Source: Ampelocalamus luodianensis
Lineage: Eukaryota; Streptophyta; Magnoliopsida; Poales; Poaceae
DNA length: 64,000 bases
NCBI GenBank assembly: GCA_036346255.1
Contig: CM070620.1
Location: 57,522,522-57,586,521, forward strand
Direction of reading: 5' to 3'
Below, one piece after another: positions 54,445 through 64,000 of this stretch. The notes under the pieces were generated by a model that was not told where the DNA came from, ran no database searches, and was given only the letters and a program-made list of their open reading frames with translations. Position 1 is the stretch's first letter. The number at the start of each line of letters is the position of its first letter. A program made the translations under genes and the position numbers.

Positions 54445-54612
54445 CTAAGAACACCACAACAAAACTAACCACAATGAGCAAAAGAATAACTAGAAAGAAA
54501 TTCAAGAATAAACATACAATGACAATAGCGTAGTGCAATGCAAAAGAAAACCCAATCCCACCCATCGTGCTTAGTGTGTCAAAATTAATTTTTTTCGATG
54601 CCCGGACCTACT

Positions 54613-54629
54613 GACCGCTCGATACCAAT
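54613..54629 (-). other. Element I primer binding site, damaged
   Basis: The minus strand reads TTGGTATCGAGCGG. Compared with TTGGTATCAGAGCGG in G, one base is missing. Confidence 0.78.
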
Positions 54630-56950
54630 CAGAACACCTCAGCTCCGCATGAGCCTAGAATGCTACAAGACTTACACTAACTAGAACAATCTATAAATTT
54701 TCGATGAGCTTCCTTTGTAATAACAACAAAATCGTGGTAACAACAGATAACCATGGCATTTATTATCAATTCTATAATCCAAATCTTTCATGCAAATAAG
54801 ATAACCATACGATTGTAAACAATTAACATCACCACATAACCAAGAGTAATCCAACCATCAACATCAAAAACATCCATATATAGTCACCACACGCTTATTT
54901 ATTCTTAAGTGACGCTAATTAGCAATTGCATAAATATCGTGAGGTAGTGCGTGCTTTCCAAAGTCTACTCCTCCCATGCATGACGTTCTTGCGATGTACC
55001 TATAACAAGACAAAGCAAGGGTGAGCCAAACGACTCGACAAGTATCAACAAGGTTGCATAATCATAAAGACATGACAAGATAAACAACTTTAATCAACTT
55101 CATTCATGGCATTTCAAATATTAGAAATTTAATGATAATGCTATGCACTCTTTGTTCTTTATCTCATTACGCATTTTACCGTAATGCGGGTATTCATCCG
55201 TCGATGAGTACCCTTGCTCGTGCCCTTTGGCACGGGGACCAAGAGCCTATACATCACATGTATAGGACCTTTGCCCGTCATCACAATGACGGGACCTCAG
55301 ATCCATTGCCCACATTCCATGAATGTGGGGACCTCAAGCCTGTCATTACATGACGGGGACCTCAACAAGATACTCTTGATCACCACGTGACCAAGTCTCA
55401 ATATGCTCAAACATGCATAAGTACTACCACATCATACTTTCAATAACATAAATCAATATGTATCAGAGTATGTAAACAATAGCATCATGAAGGAACCTCA
55501 GGTAAAACTTGCAAACATCAACACAACTAGAATCATCTCCACAACACAATCACATGGCAATGATGAACAACACACCATTCAATTATGACATGCAACCAAT
55601 TCTACACATAAACCCGAATACTTGCCTCAACCGCGCGAGAACGGCGGACGTGAAGTGGGTGCTGCCTTTGGGATCTCGCTGCCACCTGGACAAGAAAATA
55701 ACCCCAAACTAAGACCAGCATACTGGACCCAAAATCATACATTTCATTACAATCGAAATCGCTAACTTCTTATCACGTCTAGCTTTTTTTCTAATTTCTA
55801 GTGATCGGTCACTGCGGACAGCAGACTTCAAAATTCATAACTTTCTTCTCAGGAGTCCAAATAGGATGATCTTGGACTTTCTGAAAAGATAATTAAGTTG
55901 CCTAAATAAACCTAGTTGGGGTGACCCTCTGATTCGGCCATCTTCTACCCCTACCAATCCCTTTAGTCAGAGCAGCTCAACAGCATTAAGTTTCTGGACA
56001 GAAATAAAGAAAATAGCATAACTTTCTCTACGTTCATCCAAATTCAGTGATCTTTAGTTTTCCTGAAAGCTAAGAGAATTAGCTTCATTTTTCGTTATGG
56101 TGAGACCTTCTGGAAACTCCTCTAACAGCAAGTTTAAATCAGGTTAAACCGACACTGTCAAAACTGATACCCACAGAAACATCATAGCACTAAAAATCAT
56201 AACTTTGGCTACCGAAGTCCGAATGACCTGATTCTTGTCGGCAATGAAAGATAACTACGATACCCACAACTTTCTAGGAGATGCCCAGACCCAAATCTGC
56301 CTCTAACCCAGACAAAACCGACAAACTTCGCTGCTGCAGAATACCGACGAACTGACATCCGAAAATAAGACAACTAGAAATTGACCTAAAGCGACGAACC
56401 ACAGGTTACCCTTGCCGAAACGAGGAGAGCGCACAGCGGGGATGAAGATCTCCACAATTCCGCTGCGGATCCCTTCTCTCCCTCTCTCTTCTCTCTCTTC
56501 TTCCTCTCCTTCTTCCCCCTTCTCTTCTTTTCTCCTTTCCCTTCTTTCTTGGCCGGCTGCAAGGGGGATCCTTCTCCTCCTTGGCCAGCAACAATGGGGG
56601 TGATGTGGGGATGGGGAGGGGCGCAAGAGAGGGTGGAGGGGAGGTGGAGAGGTGGGGAGGTGGGGAGGTGGGAGTGGCGGCCGAAAGGGGGTGGGGGGAG
56701 AAGGGGGGGGAATTCGGCTAGGGTTGGTGGGAGGGGAGCCCCCCTTGGCCGGCCACCCCAAATGGGCCTTGGCCCAGGCCCAAGTTGCCGCGAAAATGCG
56801 ATTTTCTCCCTCTAAAACTGCAGCACTGACTCTCAACCAAAAAGTCCCTCCCGGCGTTCTGTTTGATCCTTCCCCGAATAATCGATCTCTCCCGAAACCA
56901 AAATTTAATCTTCCTCGATTCAAAACTTAACTCACTTTCGGGGTATTACA
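54630..56950 (-). repeat. Element I 5' LTR (2321 bp)
   Basis: On the minus strand it starts TGTAATACCCCG at 56950. Its inner end is changed: plus-strand CAGAACACCTC where the 3' LTR has TGTAACACCCC. GC-rich block 56460-56760; hairpin array 55171-55395. Confidence 0.92.
55171..55395 (-). other. Hairpin array in the I 5' LTR
   Basis: Same array as at 36588-36817, with a few single-base losses in linkers. The stem near 55343-55362 has one arm CCTGTCAT and the other ATGACGGG, so one arm only has changed here. Confidence 0.78.
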
Positions 56951-56955
56951 AGTTA
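56951..56955 (+). repeat. Right TSD of element I
   Basis: AGTTA, the partner of 36037-36041. Confidence 0.9.
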
Positions 56956-59900
56956 ACCTAAGATGTTGCCCTGTAAAATATTACTAAAGTAAACCCTAGG
57001 TCGAAGACCTGTTCAGAACCTAAAATCTCCAAATTTATTTTGCTAACCCTAAATCCAAAGTATAACCCACGTACTGTTCCTCCGACCGGACCACTTCGCC
57101 ACTCGGGTCTGGCCGAACCAGTTCGCACCAAGCCACCTCTCCCCTCTCACTTACATGTGGGCCCCGTCGTCAGCATTTTTCCTCCACGCGACATTTCGTC
57201 CACGCCAGCGCCAGCCTTGGCCTCCTTCCCTGCCATTCCTTCCCCTTCCTTCCTCTCTCGCCGCGCGCCGCCTCGTGAGCCGCCGCGCCTCCAGCTCCTC
57301 TGGTGCCATGCTGTCCCGACCGCGGCTCTCCCGCCTCCTTCGCTCGCCCATTGTGCCACCACCGCCTCTCCCTGGCCGTCAGCCCTCCTCCCTGCCTCCA
57401 CTTGCCGCTGTCGCGCCGGACCGCGCTGCCCCATCCACCACCGCCACCAGCTGCTCCGGCTCCTTCCTCCTCTGCTGCTGCGCCGGCCGCCACCCCTGGC
57501 CCCTCTCTCCGCCGACCCGGCCCGGCCGTCGGCCCTCTTCAGCAGCTCGCGCCGGCTGCTCCGCCCGAGCCACACCCCGGATCCTCCCTCCACGAACCCG
57601 GCCCAGCTGCTCCACCACCGCCTTCGTCGCCTCCTACCGCCGGAGCTGCGTCGACCCCATCTTCCTCGGCCCCAGCCCGTGCCGACCTCGTCTCCTCTGC
57701 CACCGCTCCAGCCCTCGCCGCCACCGACGCTGTCGCTGCTCCGAGCCGCCCGCGCCTCCTCCCTGCTGGCCGGCCCGGCTCCCTTGCACAAAGCGCCGCC
57801 AAGGGTGCCGGCGGCGACATGCGTGATATCCCTGGAGCTGCATGCCACCCGTGCTGCCCCCTCGCTGCCGGCGAGAGACCATTAATGAGCTACCTTTGGT
57901 TCCTTCTTGATGCCCTCTATGTGTTTGTGTGTATGCTTCAAAGAATATCTTGGTGTCTATGCAGGTAGAGCTCGCCTCGGCCACCCCTGTCGGTTTCATC
58001 TGTGCTCAACCACCGCCACAAGACTCTCACACGAGAGCGGCCATCGCTGGTTCTCTCATTGTCGACAAAACGGAACACATGTGTGCACCAACTATGTCGT
58101 TGTCAAACATCGATTGTCGGTTGTGTCGTCGCATTTGAGAAATGAGAATTGATGTTTAAGATTGGGTGGAAGGTTAGTTCAGAGCTTTTTAAAGTTCTTA
58201 AAATCTGTCTATTGTAGGTGACATCACACTTAAGTCCTTTGATCAGTTGATTGGATAAAGTAGTATTGGTTGAAAAATCTGAAATAGCAGTGAGCTAACA
58301 AACCTGTTGAATGATTGTAGAGTCACCCAATTTGTTTAACAAATGGATATTGGGGATTAGTAAGAAGTTGTTAGCAAATGCTCATTCTCTTTATAGCTCA
58401 TTCTGTTTGAATAATTGATTAGAGGGGAAACCAAGAACATTCAGTCTTGTCAATGAACTAATGACCTTGCTAATCCAATGGCTAGTGTTGGTCTCAGATT
58501 ATTTTAGCTAGCTAGGTAATTAGTTTTCAGTAGCATTTATATCTGATAGTTGATTTTTGAAGAGAGTTAACTAGCAGCACCTTATTCCTGAAGAGGCTCT
58601 TTTGTAGGTTGCTTGATCAATCAAAGGTAGCTGTCAGTAAGGTCCAAATTTGGTTAGAAATCTGATTAGCATCTAGTATTTGGCTAATGAGCTAGTCGGC
58701 ATTCCAATAGCAAATTTGTAGGTCTTATGAGCTTATCGCATTGCTGGTTGCATAAAATAGTGAGCTATTTAAAATGTGGTAATCTGCTGCTTAGTTATTA
58801 GATGTGCACACAATCACCATCAAAGTCTGCCGATAGAATCGAACATATGAGAGGATTGATTTTGACTATATGATCATGGTGGTTGTATACATAGAATGCC
58901 TGGCGAGAGAGTGCTTGTGAGTATTAGGTGGCATGTTAAGGGAAATAGCATCACCGAAGCTCTAGGTATCGTCCGTCGTCATTCGTTCTCAGTAGCAATA
59001 ACATGACAATTTTCAGATTTGCCAATAGGATTATGTCTTGGTTAGTGCAGTAGTTAGATATGTTTCTGAGTCACTTAGTTGGTTGGACTATTATCCGGTA
59101 GTAGTAACCTAATCTGAAAAATAAGCTTCGCTTTGATCCTCATAATCAAGCAGCGAAATCTTTGTTAATGTGGAAAATGTGAGTTTGGAAAGAACAATCA
59201 GAAGAAATCCTAACTAATTTAAATAATCTCCGAATCAGCTAATTTGTTGTTCCTAAATTCATGATCTATTTTTCGGTGTTATTGATTTTTGAATATTGTT
59301 GGCGTTCTGGTGTTTATTCGCTGTTTTTCGCTTTGGCAGTTTTTATCGCTAGATGACGTTGATTATCGAGAGTGATCCTCTGCAACAAGTTGAATATCTC
59401 ACACAAAGAAAAGGCAAGCAGTTTGATCATGTTAATCCTAGTATTTTAAAGTCTAATATTTTGTTTCAACTGTATGTATGCATCGCTTAATTTGTGTTAA
59501 ATTGGTTAGTTAATCCTTTAGATGCATAATCTGTAGGCAAATGATATTCCTCTACTACCTGAGCCTAGGTTATTTGCTGTGATTAGAGATCGCTGGATGA
59601 TCTCTTGTCACTTAGTAGATCCGGGTCAATTTGCTTAGACATGCTTAGCTATCGGTAGAACTGGGCGGTTATCGACTTTAGTCGGTAGCCTTGATCACAC
59701 AAAAATTATTAAAACTTTATAGTTCAGCATTTTGCTATGTTATTTGTGAAAACTAAAAATGAAAACAAAATGATTTGGACTTGGGCACAACGGTATGATT
59801 GGTGTGATCTGTTGGGTGTGGATCGAATGGTGCCCAGTCGCTTAAGGACCGAGTTACTTGCGCCACCGTCTTGAGCATTTTGCGTGCTAACCACACTAGA

Positions 59901-60890
59901 GTATATGGGACCTCTGTTGACCTAGTACTTTGGCGTGTATTGGCTCCGGTCGCAGGAGGTCGCAGGAGGGATGGAGGTGGGAGCATGGTAGTTGTCCAAA
60001 AGCTTTATCCCGAGTGGGTAGTTGTCTTTTCGGCTTTACCATGTAAGCGTATGGATTTCTATCCATACGAGCGGCTCGTAGTTAATACACAATATTGAAA
60101 AAGTCTCGTAGGACTTAGCCGTACAAGATACCTTTGGAAGTGTGCTTTGGCTTAAAGGCGATCCAAGTGTGGGTACATTGGTACACCCCGCAGGTTAAAA
60201 CTATTCGAATAGCCTCGTCCTAGGTTATGGATACGCTCGGATACGCCCCCCAAGAACTAGACTACAACCTTTTTAACTAAAACTTGTCGGGTGGTACGAA
60301 TCAGGGATTCGTGCTATGTTGTGGTGACTATTGGGATAGTCACTTCTAGGTGGTTACTTGTATCTATCTTTATTTCACAGTTATTTCAACAGTAAAAATG
60401 AATTGCAAACTTGCCTTTAAACTGTATTACATTATTGCAAATAAAATTGGCTTTATGCAAATGAAACATATGGCCTCCACCAAATAAGCCTGCATGTAGC
60501 ATATGAACAGATCTGCTAGTTCACACGTCAGTCTTGCGAGTACAAAGACAATCTTTGTACTCATCGGCTTTGCTTAATGTTTTTGTTGCAGAGGAAGAAG
60601 GTGAGCCTGGGCTTTCCTTTTGTGAGCTATGCTGCGGGTTTGACGACTAGCTTGGCGGCCCGGTTGGTTGCCTTGTGGGTAAAGGCACACTAATTGGCTC
60701 TTTTATTTATCGTCATCTTATGGCTTTTGCTTCCGCTGTGTAGTTTGTTATTTATCTTGTAATTTCAATCTGTTGTATATTATGAAGTTTTGATATTGTA
60801 ACCTCATGTGTATGGATTTGATGCATAATTTTGTAACGGGGTGTGTATACTGCATTTCTGGGAAGTATACATATCCTGAGGCTTGGTTTA
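56956..60890 (+). mobile_element. Element J: family 1 LTR, main part
   Basis: It continues 35836-36041; together about 4.14 kb. GC-rich Pro/Ser/Arg-coding-like block 57050-57880 (open frames on both strands, judged non-coding), an AT-rich middle, then the conserved 3' third from about 59340. It stops at GCTTGGTTTA, about 180 bases before the usual LTR end, where K begins. Hairpins at 60048-60069 and 60538-60562. No gene was supported. Confidence 0.82.
60538..60562 (+). other. Conserved LTR hairpin, copy in J
   Basis: GAGTACAAAGA/TCTTTGTACTC, loop CAA, perfect 11-bp stem. It differs from B by one compensated pair. Confidence 0.7.
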
Positions 60891-63639
60891 TCTCGAAGCT
60901 CGCAGCGTCCTCTCCACGAGCACCGCACTTTCTTCTCCGCCTCCGGCCGTCGTGAGCTCATCTCCGGTGACCATCGGACCCCGCGTCGCCACCTCGGGTT
61001 CGCGAGATCGTTGCGAACCCGAAGGTACCACTCTCGCCGAAACCCACCGTTAGCTAGATCACCGCGCGCGCGCCGTCCAGTCGCGCGCGCGAGCGCCGTG
61101 GAGTTAGTTTAGCGTTAATCTTGTTTAGTTCGAGTCTCGACTTGTGGGCCCTATTGGCTAATCCCGCGAGAACCTTTAATCCAGCCCGTTATTTGTTCTC
61201 GAGTCACCGCCATGTGGGTCCATCTTTGTCGATTAGTGGGTGTGTAACCCTTGGCGTACGCTTTTCTGCTTGGAAACGATTTATCTCGTGAGTATATGTT
61301 AGAAGTACACTTTGATATGTCAAAGACGTATTCTCGAATACGCCGACGTCACCTTCGTGGCGAATGTCTGGTCAAGACTTTCGCTAGGCCCGTCGTTGTC
61401 GGGGCTAGTTGGTGTGGGTAGAAAAAGGATTAAATGCTTTAGTATTTCGTAATGTGTTTTCTGTTGTCTTTGTTAATTCATTTAAACTTAGAAAATTCAG
61501 TAACTAATTCAATTTTTCTCCAAATCACTTGAAACCAGTTCTGTTAATTTTAATTTTAAATGTAATATTTACCAAAATTAGATTCAACCATGTTTCTGTT
61601 AGCTAGAATCTGGTTATTGAATAATTGGTGTATTATGTACTTTCCAATTTAGAAAATTCATATCTCTATCAATAATTGTCCAAATCCAAGAAACCAACTC
61701 TGTAAATTTTCATTTTTAGTGTGCTAATTATCAGGTTAGGTTTTAGATACTGTTTTTGCTCATGAAAATTTGTTAAGTAATTAACTAGTGTTTTAATGTG
61801 TTTTTAGCTTAGAAAATTCATAGAAAATTCTTAAATAACTTAAAATGGTTTGTTCTCTGTTCTAAAATTTTGTTATATCATGCTTAGGTTGCTGTATGAG
61901 TTTGGTTTGTTTTGATGTTGTTGTATGGTTGAGTTTTGTCGGTGTTATTCGCTCTTATTCGCTGTTATTTGTTCTATCGTTAGGATTCGATATTTGCGGC
62001 AACCCTGAGAACGACCCTCCGCAACAAATTGAGCAACAGCAGCCAGGCAAGCAGTTTGATCATGTTTATCCCAGTATTTTAAAGTCTAATATTTTGTTTC
62101 AACTGTATGTATGCATCGCTTAATTTGTGTTAAATTGATTAGTTAAATCCGTAGTCGCATATCCTGTAGACAAAATATTGATCTCTACTACCGAGCCTAG
62201 GTTATTTCTTTGTGATTAGAGGTCATTGGATGATCTCTTGTCACTTAGTAGATCCGGTCAATTTGCTTAGACATGCTTAGTATCGGTAGAAATGGGCGGT
62301 TATCGACTTAGTCGGTAACCTTGATCACACAAAATTTTCTATAACTTTTATTTCAGCATTTTGCTATGTTTAATTGCAAAACTAAAAATGAAAACAAAAA
62401 TGATTTAGACGGGCACAATGGTAAGATTGGTGTGATCTATTGGGTGTGATCGAAAGGTGCCCGGTCAATTAAGGACCGAACATCTTGTGAGTTTCGTTAT
62501 CCAGCATTTCGCGTGCTAACCACACTAGAGGGTATGGGACCTCTCTTGACCTAGTACTTTGGCGTGTATTGGCTCCGGGTCGCAGGAGGTCGCAGGAGGG
62601 ATGGAGGTGGGAGCATGGTAGTTGTCTGAAAAGCTTTATCCTGAGTGGGTAGTTGTCTTTTCGGCTTTACCATGTAAGCGTATGGATTTCTATCCATACG
62701 AGCGACTCGTAGTTAATACACAATATTGGAAAAAGTCTCGTAGGACTTAGCTGTGCCGGCATACCTTCGGAAGTGTGCTTTGGCTTAAAGGCGGTCTGAA
62801 GTGTGGGTATAGTGGTACACCCCTGCCGGGTTTAAAACTATTCGAATAGCCTCATCCTAGGTGATGGACACGCTTGGGTAAGCTTATCGAGAGTTAGACT
62901 ACAACATTTAAATTAAAACTTGATGGGTGGTACGAATCTGGGATTCGTGCTATTGTTGTGGTGACTATTGGGATAGTCACTTCTAGGTTGTTTATCTTTC
63001 GCTTTTGTTATTAATATCCTTCTTGTTATTTCAATCTTAAAATGAATTGCAAACTTGCCTTTAAAAGCTGTATTACCTTATTGCAAATGAAAATTGGCTT
63101 TATGCAAATGAAACATATGGCCTCCACCAAATAAGCCCGCATGTAGCTTATGAACAGTGCGCTAGTTCACACGTCGGTCTTGCGGGTACAAAGACAATCT
63201 TTGTACTCGTGTGCTTTGCTTAATGTTTTTGTTGCGAGGGAGAAGGTGAGCCCCAAGGGCCTCACTTCGTGAGTCGTGTTGCCGTTTCGTGGACGACTAG
63301 ACTTGGCGGTCCGGTCCGATGCCTTGTGGGTTGGAGGCACACGATTGGCTTTGTTTATAGCCATCTTATGGCACTTTGCTTCATTGTCGTTCTTGTTATT
63401 TGTGTACCTTGTGGCCCGTCGGCCTTTGTGCGTAATAACTCTACTATTTGTTTATCTTCCGCTTGGTAGTGTAGTGTTTGGACTCTATGTTTGGAATGGA
63501 GTTGATGTCTAATTTTGTACCGAGGCGTGTATACCGCTCAGGAAGTATACATATCTCGAGGATCGATTTATTTGATTTGTCTTTGCTAGGACCGGTGGTT
63601 GGTTAAGCATTACAAGCCAAATAAACTGGGGTCCTCACA
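60891..63639 (+). mobile_element. Element K: family 1 5' LTR, 5'-truncated
   Basis: It matches A (read in reverse, from about 1240 downward) and then the common LTR 3' part, ending TCCTCACA at 63639. The first about 1.4 kb of the LTR is missing; the left border is the fusion with J. It retains the intron-like block (61157-61983). Hairpin at 62679-62700. No gene was seen. Confidence 0.83.
61157..61983 (+). other. Putative LTR intron retained in element K
   Basis: After GGGCCCTATTG the block starts GCTAAT (a GC variant of the GT donor seen in A) and ends ATCGTTAG before GATTCGATATTTGCGG. It is 827 bases, AT-rich in its second half. Absent from both LTRs of L. Confidence 0.52.
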
Positions 63640-63643
63640 AAGT

Positions 63644-63656
63644 TGGTATCAGAGCC
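63644..63656 (+). other. Element K primer binding site
   Basis: TGGTATCAGAGCC, four bases after the LTR end. Confidence 0.92.
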
Positions 63657-64000
63657 ATTCTGACCGTAGTAACCCAAGCATAGTCGTCTTTAGGATATTT
63701 TGAAAAAGTTTAATTTCAAAGTATAAAAAGGGTTTGTGAAAACCTAGGCAGATTCTCAGATTTTACTCCTTACCTATCTTAGCCTTCTACTCTCATCTTA
63801 CTCTAATTTAAGTTTAAAACTTGGTCTCTCTCTTTCCTTTCAAAAGATAGTTACTACCGGTAGAATCAGTCTTTGGGAGAACCATAGAGAATTAGTCTAA
63901 GTAAAATTTGTGGGGGCATAAGGGTAAGATATGTATGAGTTTGCTAAGTGTCTGATTTTTGTCAATTGGTTTTGTAACTTACAAGTCTTGTGTTTATTTT
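63657..64000 (+). other. Element K leader, runs off the window
   Basis: It is similar to the first 340 bases of the L leader. No start of gag is reached. Confidence 0.8.

Larger units (their letters stand above)
36042..56950 (-). mobile_element. Element I: Tekay/Del-like chromovirus, family 2, split by L
   Basis: Flanked by the exact TSD AGTTA. Without the 11.3-kb nested L it is about 9.6 kb: 5' LTR (54630-56950), primer site, gag (53534-54444 and 41940-42179), protease, RT, RNase H, integrase, chromodomain (38387-41740) and 3' LTR (36042-38357). It is the full-length relative of C and the autonomous counterpart of G. Frames are broken by small indels. Confidence 0.92.

Noticed and set aside
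57040..57885. 281-codon Pro/Ser/Arg-rich open frame in J, with a 233-codon frame on the opposite strand
   Set aside because: It lies in the GC-rich block of an LTR; all frames on both strands are open because stop codons are rare at this GC content, and the other LTRs have similar blocks with unrelated frames. No domain was seen.

Overview
This window is plant nuclear DNA from a repeat-dense, gene-poor region. It consists almost entirely of nested LTR retrotransposons. The organism is a flowering plant, most likely a monocot and perhaps a grass; this is inferred from the style of the chromovirus LTRs and is not proven. No intact host gene, rRNA, tRNA or CRISPR array was seen. The only recognisable host coding sequence is a broken piece of a purple acid phosphatase exon.

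I label the elements A to L. Family 1 is a chromovirus (Tekay/Del-like Ty3/gypsy) with very long LTRs of 3.3 to 4.2 kb. Its members are A (1-2640, minus), B (2641-12760, plus), D (18358-19063, plus), E (19064-20910, minus), J (35836-36041 and 56956-60890, plus), K (60891-64000, plus) and L (42185-53528, plus). Family 2 is a related chromovirus with LTRs of about 2.2 to 2.3 kb. Its members are C (12761-18357, plus), G (21416-30204, minus, non-autonomous) and I (36042-56950, minus). There are two Ty1/copia elements: F (20911-21260, minus, a remnant) and H (30291-35004, plus, nearly complete). Exact 5-bp target-site duplications (TSDs) fix the borders of G (CAGAG), H (AATTG), I (AGTTA) and L (CCCAC).

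Layout on the left: A sits in the 5' LTR of B, B in C, C in the LTR of D, D in the LTR of E, E in copia F, and F in the phosphatase exon. That is six levels of insertion. The left ends of all six lie outside the window. G splits the same phosphatase exon a second time. H sits about 60 bp upstream of that exon, in its probable intron.

Layout on the right: an unassigned stretch (35010-35835) ends in a 21-bp minisatellite. It is followed by the LTR of J, which is interrupted by I; the gag of I is in turn interrupted by L. The J LTR is then fused to a 5'-truncated LTR of K, whose primer site and leader run off the right edge.

All gag and pol reading frames are decayed, mostly by 1-3 base indels. 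The best preserved are the integrase/chromodomain frame of B (372 codons), the reverse transcriptase frame of I (235 codons), the RNase H frame of C and the RNase H/integrase frame of L.

The most interesting signals are structural. (1) The LTRs of L lack a block of about 830-850 bases that A and K carry. The borders of the block are those of a GT/GC-AG intron, which suggests that a spliced genomic RNA was reverse transcribed. (2) Family 2 LTRs carry an array of about six to eight short hairpins joined by a GGTCC-type linker, whose stems change by paired substitutions. (3) Family 1 LTRs carry conserved hairpins near their 3' ends, again with compensatory changes. (4) G is a large non-coding derivative that kept only the pol tail.
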